Below are positions 22,447-33,000 of a stretch of 64,000 nucleotides of DNA, piece by piece. How positions within the stretch are numbered: position 1 is the first letter of the stretch; each line of letters starts with the position of its first letter. Made by a program: the position numbers and the translations under genes. The stretch lies in assembly GCA_002007465.1 (NCBI GenBank), contig LNAC01000349.1:1734726-1798725 (forward strand), read 5' to 3'. The notes below the pieces were generated by a model that had not been told where the DNA came from, did not search any database, and saw nothing but the letters and a program-made list of their open reading frames with translations. The DNA comes from Ailurus styani (Eukaryota; Chordata; Mammalia; Carnivora; Ailuridae).

Positions 22447-24472
22447 TATAAAATTTACTTTATTTGACCTTATGCTGGTCACATGTTAAATGCTCTGAGT
22501 TAGAATTTAAAAATCCTAACTGCAAAAAAAAACACAAAAAACAAAAAACAAAAACGATTAAAAGCCTGATGAGCTGTCTAGGTTGTGTATGTTTCATTGA
22601 TGTGGTACTTCAGTGACAGTCTATTGAAGAATTCAGGACAGAGCGGGTTTCCCCTAAGCCACTTTTTCCTTTTTGGTAATGATATTACATGGGCACTTCG
22701 CTGATACAAAAGAGGACCTGAGTAAGGGACATCTTCCTAAAACTGGTTATGGGTGAGATCATTGTATTTGTATAAGCCTTGTCTGGGCATTACTGGACAA
22801 AGGCTATGGAAATCTTGGAAAGTCAAAGAAAGTGAGACTAACTCTTGAACTTCTCTAACTTGCCCAGTTGATTGAAATCAACTCTTTATTATTCCTAAAC
22901 CTCACCTTCAAATCTCTCCTCTCTCTATGCTCTTTGTACGGATTCTTCCCCTCTGTTCTTTTGGAAGTGGTAGGGGTTGGAGGAGGATATCTGTCCTGGG
23001 CCTTGTAGGAGTCAAGATTAGGTTATGGGAGAGAGGAGGAAAAAGCACATAAGAGAAAAGCCAACACAGAAAACTGTCTAAAAACCAGACATTTTAATTG
23101 GTGCACAACTCAATTCTTTTGCATCAGTGGATTCAGGTGATAAAATAATTTCAGTGGAGATAAGATGGATATCTGCTTCTAAAACCTCTGGGTAGAATGT
23201 CACTGGAAGCAGGCACACCAAGGAGATTGATATCTGTGTTCTGAAGGTAGGTTTTCACCAGGCCAAAACTTTGCAATGTGTGCTGGAGGTTGTGCGGGAT
23301 CACAGTGGCTGGCATGACTCTCGGATGTATCATCACTGGGGAGACCAGGTTGGACTGGGGATCACGTTCATGGGAACTTCAGAGGCCTGGCCTGAGCTGC
23401 ACTCACATATCTACTTAAACAAACAGCAAAGTCAAAGGATGTGCAGACAGTTATTAGAACTAAATGAAGGAACTTATAAATTACTTATATGTGCCCAGTA
23501 ATTAGGTAACAGAGAATACTAATTAGGAATTAATGATTCACATTGATGTGATGGTTTTTAAAATAAAGGGAAACATTGCAGCAAGGTAGAATGAGTATGA
23601 GAAGGACCCAGGTTTGAGTCCTTGACTCTGTTCCTTGCTAGTTGTGTGGTCTTAGACAAGTTCCTGAAATTTTTTGAACTGTATGTTCCTTATCTATAAA
23701 ATCATTTTTTCACAGGGTCATTGTGAGAATTATAAGGATATCTAATAGGTGAAAATAATTGGTAATAATAATGATAACTGACACTTACATAGCACTCTCT
23801 TTTTGCCATAGACTATTCAAAAAAATTGTATACTCATTGAATTATGTGCTCATTGAATCCTCAAAAAAAGAAAAGGAAAAGAATGAGTTAAGTACTATTT
23901 TTATGCCACTTTAAGGAAGAACAAGACAGAAAGGTTAAATAACTTCCAGAAGTATAAAGGGCCTGGTCAGGCAGGGCCAGGATTTAAACCCAGGAAGCCT
24001 GGTTTTAAACAGTGTTATATTGTCTCACAAAAAGTTATCAATCATAAGAACGTTGTTTTGATGCAGGTCGGTTAGAAAGAAGTTGAAACTTGAGACCAAG
24101 GATGACTGGCATTTATGAAAGACAAAGAGCATGTGAGAATATAAATATTACTGGCGACCAGCAATAACTGTGGAGTCTGGTGGATGAATTTTGGAGCAGA
24201 CATTTTGTTTTGAGTTGTCCCTGCTCCCTGGAAAATGATGAATTCTGCCAACGTGTATAATTTAAAACTAGGCTAGGAACTAGAAGGATAAAGTCCCTTT
24301 TCTCTTGAAGGCAAAAATGTCCTTTCAAACATGTTTCATCCTTTTGATAATTTTATACGAATTTCCTGGTTAAATATTATATTCTTATTTTCCTGACAGT
24401 ACATTCTTTACAGGCCCTAATTATTGTCCAGTTTCTGTGTGTTTCATACCTGACCATAGCAGGTCAGATAAG
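22447..24472. other. Intergenic DNA with MIR pair
   Basis: Holds a plus-strand MIR (about 23577-23770: 'cccaggtttgagtccttgac') and immediately after it a minus-strand MIR (about 23775-24020: 'ccaggatttaaacccaggaa'). Together they form a loose inverted pair. No exon recognised. Confidence 0.55.
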
Positions 24473-24487
24473 ACCTGTACACTCCAG

Positions 24488-24675
24488 GGCGCCTGGGTGG
24501 CTCACTTGGTTAAGTGACTGCCTTCGGCTCAGGTCATGATCCCAGAGTCCCCAGATTGAGTCCCACATCGGGCTCCCAGCTCCATAAGAAGTCTGCTTCT
24601 CCCTCTGACTTTCTCCCCTCTCATGCTCTCTCTCACTCTCTCAAATAAATAAAAATAAAATCTTAAAAAAAAAAT
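24488..24675 (+). mobile_element. CAN (SINEC) SINE with target-site duplication
   Basis: Head 'ggcgcctgggtggctcactt', A/B-box region, CT-rich body, 'aaataaataaaaataaaatc' tail. Flanked by 'acctgtacactccag' (24473-24487) and 'acctgtacattccag' (24676-24690), one mismatch in 15. Confidence 0.95.
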
Positions 24676-24690
24676 ACCTGTACATTCCAG

Positions 24691-26254
24691 TGATAACCAG
24701 CAGGGTGCATTTCCTGTTCCATTCTCCTGCATTCATATAGCCTATTTTCCTCTTGTACTACTCAGTTCCATATGTGCATGGTGCTTCCTTCTCAGTTTTG
24801 ACCATTCCATAGAATCTACAGTATCATTTCCCATCTGAATTGTCTACATGTTGTATATATGAACCTCACATACGAGCCCAGCCCATTACACCTTTTTTAT
24901 AACTGTGTACACATTTTGTTAATGATGCCACGAGGAAGCAGAATAGGCAAACCAGAGTTTTTCAAAAGAGTTATCTTCCTCTATGATTTCTCAACTCAAC
25001 ATTTTCCCCCCTTTTTCCTCACTTGATACATTTTTCATAGACCGTCTACACAAAGGAATACTATCTCTGCACTGTCTATTCCCAGATCTGTACCTCCAGC
25101 CCAGAGCTCTTCCAGAAACTCTACCTTTCTCACAAGGTATCTCTGTTTGGATGTCTTTAGGAAACTCAGATTCAACCTGTGCAAAATCTAATTCATTGTT
25201 TTCCATTTCTTCCTCCCTTCCCCAAACATGCACCTTCTCCTATTCTCTTGTCTAAGCTGGAACCTTGGACTCATTCTTGACTGTTACCTCTTCTTTACTC
25301 TCACAGCTAATCAATACCCACCTTCTGTTAATGCTACCTCCTGGACCTTCTGTTAATTCCCACTGCCCATTATCTTAATTCAACTCACCATATTTCTCAT
25401 CTCATTGCTGAAATAGCCTTCTATGCAAGCTACTACAGCAAGGTCTTGCCACCCTTGTGACAAAGGGCTAATACCAGTATATGAAGAACTATTACAAACC
25501 AGTTAGAAAAAGTCCAAAAGCCAATAGAAAAATGAATAAAGGAAAAGGGCAAGAACCAATAATTCACAGAAAGATGAGATTGATCTCATAAAGGGAGCAT
25601 TAAAATAAATTTAAAATAAAGCAAAAATGAGTTACCACTTTTCCTCTATAAGAGGCCCAAAGTTTAAAGACACAGTGCTTGAGAAAATGTAAGTAAATAG
25701 ACATCAGTGTCTGTATTTTTGGTGGGAATGTAAATAGGTGCATCTTCTTTGAAGGACAATTGGTAATTCTAAGCAACTTTGTAAATGTACACACCCTATA
25801 AGAGGACAGATCTTTTAATTGTATTTTCTTTGACACAAAATTTTTTTTTACCACATGCATATATTACTTTTTCAATAAGAAATGTGTTAAACAATTTTAA
25901 AAGTAACTTCTGTTGACAGGAAGACCCTCCCTCTCATTAGGGCAGCAGTGTGATGCCTCCAGTGTTTTATCTCGGGACAGCCCCCAGCAGTGCCCCTGGT
26001 TTCCCGCCTTCACATCACACATCCATGCCGCATCTACTCCAGGGCTCTGATGACATCAGCTTGGAGCCATCCACTCATTCATTCCTTTTCTTTCCTCCCT
26101 CCACTCCCTTATTTCAGAGATAATTTGAGAAGACTGATGGGGGCTTGATACAGGACTAAAACAAAAGCTAATCAAAGTAATTTGTATTAATTTGCACAAT
26201 TCATAGTATTATATTTTGATTATAGGAAACTTACCACTTGTATTAAGCTTCTTT
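24691..26254. other. Intergenic DNA with an L1 fragment
   Basis: About 25465-25890 is a plus-strand L1 ORF2 piece ('gaactattacaaaccagtta', 'ggtgggaatgtaaataggtg'). About 25010-25450 resembles another old dispersed repeat. No exon recognised. Confidence 0.55.
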
Positions 26255-26268
26255 CAGGCTATTTTTAT

Positions 26269-26460
26269 TTTTTTTAGAGATTTTTATCTATTTACTTGAC
26301 AGAAAGAGAGAGCACAAGCAAGGGGAGCTGCAGGCAAAGGGAGAGGGAGAAACAGTCTCCCCACTGAGCAAGGAGCCAGTGCAGGACTTGATATCAGGAC
26401 CCTGAGATCATGACCTGAGCCAAAGGCAGAGCCTAAGCAGCTGAGCCACCCAGGTGCCCC
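26269..26460 (-). mobile_element. CAN (SINEC) SINE with target-site duplication
   Basis: Flanked by 'caggctatttttatt' (from 26255) and 'caggctatttttaatt' (from 26461). Diverged body, head ending 'cacccaggtgcccc'. Confidence 0.93.
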
Positions 26461-26474
26461 CAGGCTATTTTTAA

Positions 26475-27404
26475 TTCATTTTCAATTCCTAGCACATACA
26501 TATTGTAATAGCAGTGTTCCCAGAACATGGTAGATTGGGAGAGGCCAGCCAGGATTTAAAAGTAGTTGTGGACAAGGTACTCTTCAAATTGGGTTTAAAA
26601 TTCCCTTCTGAGAATAAAAATCTGAAGAACCAAATTGATTAGTGAGGCCAGTAATCTATAGTAATAACAACCAGAGATTGCCTTTTAATATTTGATTAGC
26701 ATTTGGGTAGTACCCCAAATCCAATCAAGGTGATCTGACTGTAATTTTAGAGCAGCAAGGCTTCTCCACATAGGACTAAAATTAAGAAAGCTTAAGCCTC
26801 ATCAACCAGAATGAGCAGTTTTGGAAGACAGAATTATTGGGGCTATGGATGGCACGATAGCTGTTAGACTTGCGCAGGGAGGTAGAAAGCAAGTATTGGT
26901 CATGTGTCCCCAAGATGGAGCAGAACAGAGGGTTTTAACCAGCCAACATTCAGTTCACTCGGAAAGGTTTATCTTTATGGGATATGTATCGGATGAAAGC
27001 CATTAAGGCTGTCGGGTCGGAGCCTGGCTCCCTGTGTCACTTTCCCAGGTTTACTTGGCTTCTCAGTTTCACCCGCAGCCAGCCTCACTGGGTGACATTC
27101 CAGTCTCATAAGACCTTCGGGGGTGTTAGGAGCCATTTACTTTAACCTCTTCCCAGTATAGGAATGCTCCCTGACTTCTCATCCCTTCCTACATCAGACC
27201 CACCATCCAGAATTTGTTTAAATAAACTTGTTCTATCAGCCCTTGAATAAACTTGCCCTCCCAGTGGCAGTCCCAGATTTTATTAGGAGAAACTCTTCAG
27301 GCCTCTTTTAAGGCTCCTGAAGGCCAAATCCACTTTTATGAGGTAAATGGTTAATGTTCTCATAACTTTATTTGGTCCTAATTGGAGAGGGAAGGAAAAC
27401 AACA
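26475..27404. other. DNA downstream of FSTL1
   Basis: Between the last CAN SINE and the FSTL1 polyadenylation region. No feature recognised except further AATAAA hexamers on the minus strand (27367-27372, 27278-27283), which could serve as more distal poly(A) signals. Confidence 0.5.
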
Positions 27405-27423
27405 CAATGACTATTTTAATTTC

Positions 27424-27433
27424 TTTATTTATT
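27424..27433 (-). terminator. FSTL1: FSTL1 poly(A) signals (overlapping AATAAATAAAG)
   Basis: On the minus strand two AATAAA hexamers overlap by two bases (27428-27433 and 27424-27429). Cleavage would be expected 10-30 bases further along, about 27400-27415. A single AATAAA at 27367-27372 is an alternative. Confidence 0.7.
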
Positions 27434-28775
27434 AATAGTATCCAAAAAAAAGAACAACAAAAGAAAAAAAGAATCAAGAGTTACAAAACAAGTTAAATGC
27501 AATATGGAAGCCTACTAATACAAATACATTTCACAAACACATAAGCAACAGAAACCTGTTCAAATTTGCTTCTTGAAAACTTAAGTGTAAAGGAAAGACA
27601 TTCAGATTTATCCACATGGGCTTATCAGCAGGTAGAGGAGACCTGCTTTCTAAAAACAGTGATGGAGTCCAGAGTCATGGCATGTGAGAAGGTTTCCATG
27701 AACACTGAATCTTAACAGACGCTGTAATATGTTAATAAAATCATATACACACTGAGAAAGCCCAAGGAAGCTTGCATTCTAAGCCCTGTGCTTGTAGAGA
27801 GCTGGAGGAACTGAACCTGGTTTGCTCCATGCAAAGCTCTATGCAAGACTCCCCAAACTAGGCTACTTAGCAGCTTTCCATGAATGGTCATCAGATTGTG
27901 TGATTCGATGGTGCAGACAATAGCGACCCTATTTACAGGAGGAACGCACATTTGCTCTTGGGGATTCCATGCTGCAAGGTAGGGTAGTCTTAGATTGCAA
28001 CCACTGTCCTGAATGTAACTGGGGAGGAGACACTCTGGCTTCTTGCTTTAAACAAATTGGTACTCCTGCCTTCTCCCTCAGTGTCCAGGGGCTGGCAAAA
28101 CTTAATCCAGGTGTGCTTTTGGGAGTTCTCTGAGGTGACTGGACGGGAATTTCAGCATGCACAAGAGGGGCTTGAAGAGAGCTTTTAAATGGGATGTATA
28201 TAAAAGCTCTGAATTCGAAACAAAATGGAATGTTCTCCTTTCAACGGAGACCAATGAAACTCGTTTAGAAGGAATTCCACATTCGAGCATGACTTTCTCA
28301 GAATCGCCTGGCAGCGCGATCTACCTAATTTCCCTCTCACGGTCTGTAATCTACTTTTTCTGAAAATGAGCTCTTATGTCAAGTGTTTAATCTTTGTTGT
28401 TCCAAGTGCATCTTAAACATGGTAAATAGTAAGGTTAATAATCACAGAGTCCAAAAGAAAGGAATGATGGACTTCTTCCCAATCACAGTCTGAAGACTCC
28501 ATTTCCATTCCCCCCTGCCTCCTTAAAATATGAAACCATCTTTTGTCCTCACCTTGAAAGGGAAAGCTATTTCTGTTTCTAAGAAGGTTAAGAATGGAGC
28601 GCAAAAGGGAAGGGAAAGTGAAGTGGTTCTCTTTCCCATTCTCTTCCTGGAAAGACTTTATCCGAGAAGGCTCTACATCATAGCACAGCCCGTGAAGCCA
28701 TTCGGACTGAGGTCAGATTTGGATTTGGTCTTCTCGTTTTAAGCTGTCAGACCCTTTTGTTGTAACAGTAAGGTT

Positions 28776-28833
28776 TCATTTATCTTAAGGAGAAGGGAAA
28801 TCATAGGAACCTGTATCCTTCTGGACCAATTAT
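28776..28833 (-). ncRNA. miR-198 orthologous locus in the FSTL1 3' UTR
   Basis: On the minus strand the segment from 28833 to 28776 aligns along its whole length with what I recall of the human miR-198 hairpin, at the same place (FSTL1 3' UTR, same orientation). The mature-arm position is 28806-28827 and starts GGTCCAGA, so the human seed (GUCCAGA) is kept. Bases 9-19 differ at several positions (AGGATACAGG against human GGGAGAUAGG). Complementarity between the arms looks weaker than in human, including the outermost UCAUU/AAUGA pairing, so processing into a microRNA in this species is doubtful. Human biology (miR-198 and FSTL1 protein as alternative products of one transcript in skin) is established knowledge. 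Confidence 0.6.
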
Positions 28834-29872
28834 CAGAACCACAGAATTTATAATTTATCAATTTGAAAGGTTAATGCATTCCTACTTGCTCACTGAGGAA
28901 ACTGAGGCCCCAAAATAGGAAGAGATAGGGCCAAAGTCCCTCTCCTAGTTAGTGGTGGATCAAAGAGCATATTGATAGGCTAAGCCTCGCTTGGCTGCAC
29001 TTATCTCCATCCTCTGGAATACTGATTTGCATGAACTTATCAAAATAAATGGAAACAAATTAGCTTTTTTGGATCTTAAAAGCTTTGTATAGAGACGCTT
29101 CGTATTCCCCTGGCTTCTGTCTGAGGCACCCGCTGGCAGACTGCCGATCCACTGGAAGCCAGGGGGGGGCAAAACTCTGGGCTGCCTCTAATATGTGGCA
29201 GGGCGGGTGGAGTCTGGGTTATAGCGGTCACTGCACCAGAAGGAACCCCAAACTCTCCCACCCCTGAAATGGTAGGACTACTGAAAAATAGTTACAAAAG
29301 CTTAATTTCTAGTCAAGAAAATAAAATATTAAAAAACAATAATATAATGATAATAACTGAAGAATGAAGTCAACTTGCCAACAAAAGTTTTACAGAAAAA
29401 TAGCACCTTTGGTAAAGAGTATTTTAAAAATTTGGTTCGGTCTCTAAGGGGCTCAGAGTGGACAAGTACCTGCATCATTAGCGTGTACCCTCCCAGAGGC
29501 ACTGGGTACCTAGAGGGATGGCCCTGTATCTAGAGGCAGTGGCTGGGGCCGTGAGAAGCACAGATGCCGGAGGTCTGTTATGCTGATGGCGATAGGCAGG
29601 GCTGGACGCAGAATGCCTTCCTCTCCACTGAGCCTCCCAAACCCCTCCTCTGGGGCAGCCTGTGAAGTTCTGGCTGGCATTGCCTGCACTCCCTGCAGCA
29701 TGCTCACCGCTGTGACAGACTGTGGTTCAGATCTGGGTCCGCTCTTCTCCCCGCCCCGATGCAGTTTCCTTACTTGTCTCCAGCCCCTGAGCACCATTTA
29801 CAGTTTCCCTCAAAGCACTCCTGGGAATGAAGGCTATGGCCCTGCCCCTCCTAGCCAGCCACCCCCACTTCC

Positions 29873-29878
29873 TTTATT
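29873..29878 (-). terminator. FSTL1: Possible proximal poly(A) signal of FSTL1
   Basis: AATAAA on the minus strand ('gcaataaagg') about 150 bases past the stop codon, followed by a G-rich stretch. Use of it would give a short mRNA lacking the miR-198 segment. Only the hexamer is seen; usage is unknown. Confidence 0.4.
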
Positions 29879-30029
29879 GCAAAACAAATAGACAAAATAA
29901 AAACTCATTGCTATACAAGCAAATACTGGTGATTGGGTGATTGTAGCAGACACTTGCGTATACTGGACTCAGCGCTGAAGTGGAAGAGAAGGTGCCAGGC
30001 CCTGGACATCCTTCCCAGGTACCTCCTCT

Positions 30030-30074
30030 TTAGATCTCTTTGGTGCTCATTTTCTTGGTCTTTTCAGCTGTTTC
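30030..30074 (-). CDS. FSTL1: FSTL1 exon 11, coding part
   Basis: After acceptor 'ctcctgcttctcaaag' it reads [14 protein letters not shown] and stops with TAA (30030-30032). Entered in phase 0. This is the charged C-terminal tail, followed in the same exon by the 3' UTR. Confidence 0.95.
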   Translation of the reverse strand, partial: ETAEKTKKMSTKEI

Positions 30075-33000
30075 CTTTGAGAAGCAGGAGAAAATAAGCA
30101 TTGTGAATTATTAAAAAAAAATCACTGGCGTCTATCTAGTCCTCAAGATTTTATATAGCATTGACAGAGACATGCTTCTGCTATATTTTCGTTCTGTTTA
30201 CTTGTCTGTCTCTTCCGTGGATGAGAACAACCTGAGGGCAAAGATCATGTCTTATTTTTGACATGGTCATATAGGGGCTGTCACTGAATTAAGAGCTGAG
30301 CCCATTTGAATGCCTATGAAACCACAGGTCAGACATGGTTATCCCCATTTTAAAGATGAAGAAAAGGAGGCTAAATGCAAGTGCTACAAGATGTTCCCAA
30401 AATCCCAGCCCAGAGATGGGTTAAGGGCAACAGGCTCTGGAGGCAGATGGTTGGAACTTCAATCAGGGATGTGCCCCTTTCAGGCAAATTATGAAAACTG
30501 TGCCTCAGTGTATTCATCTACAAGATGAGGGTAACAGAGCACCACATCTTATAACATGTCACATTCCTCCAAAGAAGCCATTCTTACTTATGGCCAGTAA
30601 GCCCATGAGAAAATGTTCAACATCATTGGTCATTAGGGAGATATAAGTCAAAACTACAATGAGGTGCCACTTCACACCCACTGGGATGACTAAAACATAA
30701 GGGACAATGACAAATGTGGTGAGTCTGTGGAAAAATAGGAACACTGCTGGCGAGGATATAAAATCGTACAGCCACTTGGAAAACAGTCTGGCAGTTCCTC
30801 GAAAGATTAATCATAGAGTTACCATACGATCCAACATTTGCACACCTAGGTATTTACCCAAGAAACCTCAAGACATATGTCCACAAAAACTTGAACAAGA
30901 ATGTTCACAGCAGCACTGTTCATCAAAGCCAAAAAGGGGAAACAACCAAAATATCTGTCAGTTGGTCTTATCCATACAATGGAATGTTATGTAGCCATGA
31001 AAAGGAATGAAGTACTGACTGACGTTACAACAAGGATAAGCCTTGAATGCTTTATGCGGTGAAGGAAGTCACACTGAAAATGCCATATAATGTATGATTC
31101 CATTTGTATATGTCCAGAATAGGCAAAGCTGTAGAGCTGGAATGTAAATGAGTGGCTGCCAGGGGCCGGGAGAAGAGAGAATGGGGAGTCACTTCTAATG
31201 GGGTTTCTTTCTGGGGCCAGGGGTTTCTTTCTGGGCTAATGAAAATGTTCTGGAGTTAGGCAGTAGTGATGGCTGATCATCTAGTGAATATACTAAAAAC
31301 CACTGGATTGCATACTTTAAAAGGGTGAATTTTATGGTATATAAATTATATCTCAATAAAAAATTAATTAGGAAATAAAAAACAACAGTGCCTGGCATCT
31401 AGCAGACACTGTTGGTTTCCCATCCATAGCCCCTTTAGCATTTCAGTACACTGGCATGGCTTCTTTCTGCCAGCACCCGGACCTGAGACTTTCTCTGGCT
31501 GCTGGAGCCTGCTCTGCCCACACATGTTGGCAGGCCAGAGATGCTCGGGAATTCATGCTGCTGGGGGTGGCCCTCGCCGATGGCAGCTGGGAGTTTGAGG
31601 AGGAATACTCCTGCTCCCTTCCCCCTCAGGCGCGGGAGCTCTGGTCCCAGTCCTCCAGAGCAGGACTAAGCGCCATACGCCCACAGTGGTAACATGCCTG
31701 GATATACACCCTTTATTGCTTCCTTTCCTTCCTGCGCTTGCTTCCCAGCTCCCCTTCTGGTGTCTCCTAGGATTGCTAAATCAACTATTTGTACTCAAGT
31801 CCTTGCCTTATCGTCTGGTTTCTGAGGGAACTCACATAAAACGCATAAAAATGTTACCTATTATAATTCACTCCCCACTGTCTTCTCTGATCATTTCCCC
31901 ACCCCAGAGGAAAGGAATTCCTATTAAGTTTCTTCTTTCTTTTATGTGGTTGGACTCGTCTGGAGACTCAAGGGTGATGAAATATGGAAAAACAGAAAGC
32001 TAGGAGCTTCTGCTTTGGCTTAAAAAACTGACATGAGGTTTTTACATTATCAGTGACAATAGTGACAAAAAGCATATTAAAAAAACCATCAAGAAATATG
32101 AGCAATTATTATTTTTTGAGCACTTAATTATTTTCAAGTCAAATACTTCATCTCAATAGCAGTTCTTGCGACTGTTACATTCCCTCAGAACTTAAGTCAG
32201 AGAGAAGGCTCGTATCCCAGAGTCAGTCTGCAGACAGGTGATCTGTGGCCCAATATCCTTTGTTAACTACATGGTAAGCCAGCAGGAAGACAGGCCCTTA
32301 GAGCCCGCATATCCATGTTTTCTCTCCAGCCCTTACCAAAGTACGTCAGTGAATCGCTATTCTGCCAAGAGCCTTTTTCCCAAGAAGGCCTTCTACTTAA
32401 TGACACGGCACCTGAGCAGAATTCTTATTTATTATCGTCTCAAGTCTCCAGGAAGCAGAACCTCTAAGTACTCTGGGTTTGTCAATCCCAGGCTGTTTTC
32501 TAACCAGCTTGGCATTTAACTGAAATCCTTTCTGCTGTGGTCCACATTCACTGATTTCCTCTTCACTGCCCCCAAGGAGCTCTTAGTCTTCGGATCTGGG
32601 CACTGCTCATGACAGGAAACAGTAACACTGCTCATTTGCAAACCACTACCAACCTATTTGCTGATCATTTTCTGCCTGATTCTTACCTATAAAGCAATTT
32701 ACCAAGTTGCTGAGACCTGCTGGACCCTGGAGGGACTCCATCAGGGAACTGTCTATATCATGGTTCGATACTGTGGGTTTACCATTCAGGACTTACTGTA
32801 TGGACCAGAGTGGCTCCTTGGTCTCTGGGAGCATTAGGCAATATCCGAATGAATGGTGGAATGGCCTAGTGGCGGCAGCAGAACCCAAGCCAGCATTAAA
32901 GACGGCCACTCACCTGGTGCTTTTGGAGCTCCTGGACATATCTGGTCATCTCCTCCCCTGTCTGGCTCTGGGCCCCCTTCTGATTCTTTCCTGCAAGAAG

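Larger units (their letters stand above)
27405..30029 (-). other. FSTL1: FSTL1 3' UTR (end approximate)
   Basis: Sequence between the FSTL1 stop codon and the strongest poly(A) signals. Its length of about 2.6 kb agrees with the long human FSTL1 3' UTR. It has no SINE insertion, in contrast to all large introns, as expected for transcribed conserved sequence. It contains the miR-198 orthologous segment (28776-28833). The real cleavage site is inferred, not seen. Confidence 0.75.

Noticed and set aside
24488..24560. tRNA-like A/B-box sequence
   Set aside because: It is the tRNA-Lys-derived head of a CAN SINE, not a functional tRNA gene; the cloverleaf is not preserved. The same applies to all other CAN copies.
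31450..32003. Two adjoining plus-strand open frames (78 and 105 codons) in intron 10
   Set aside because: No recognised domain. The region may be an old LTR-like repeat but I could not confirm this, so it is not listed.
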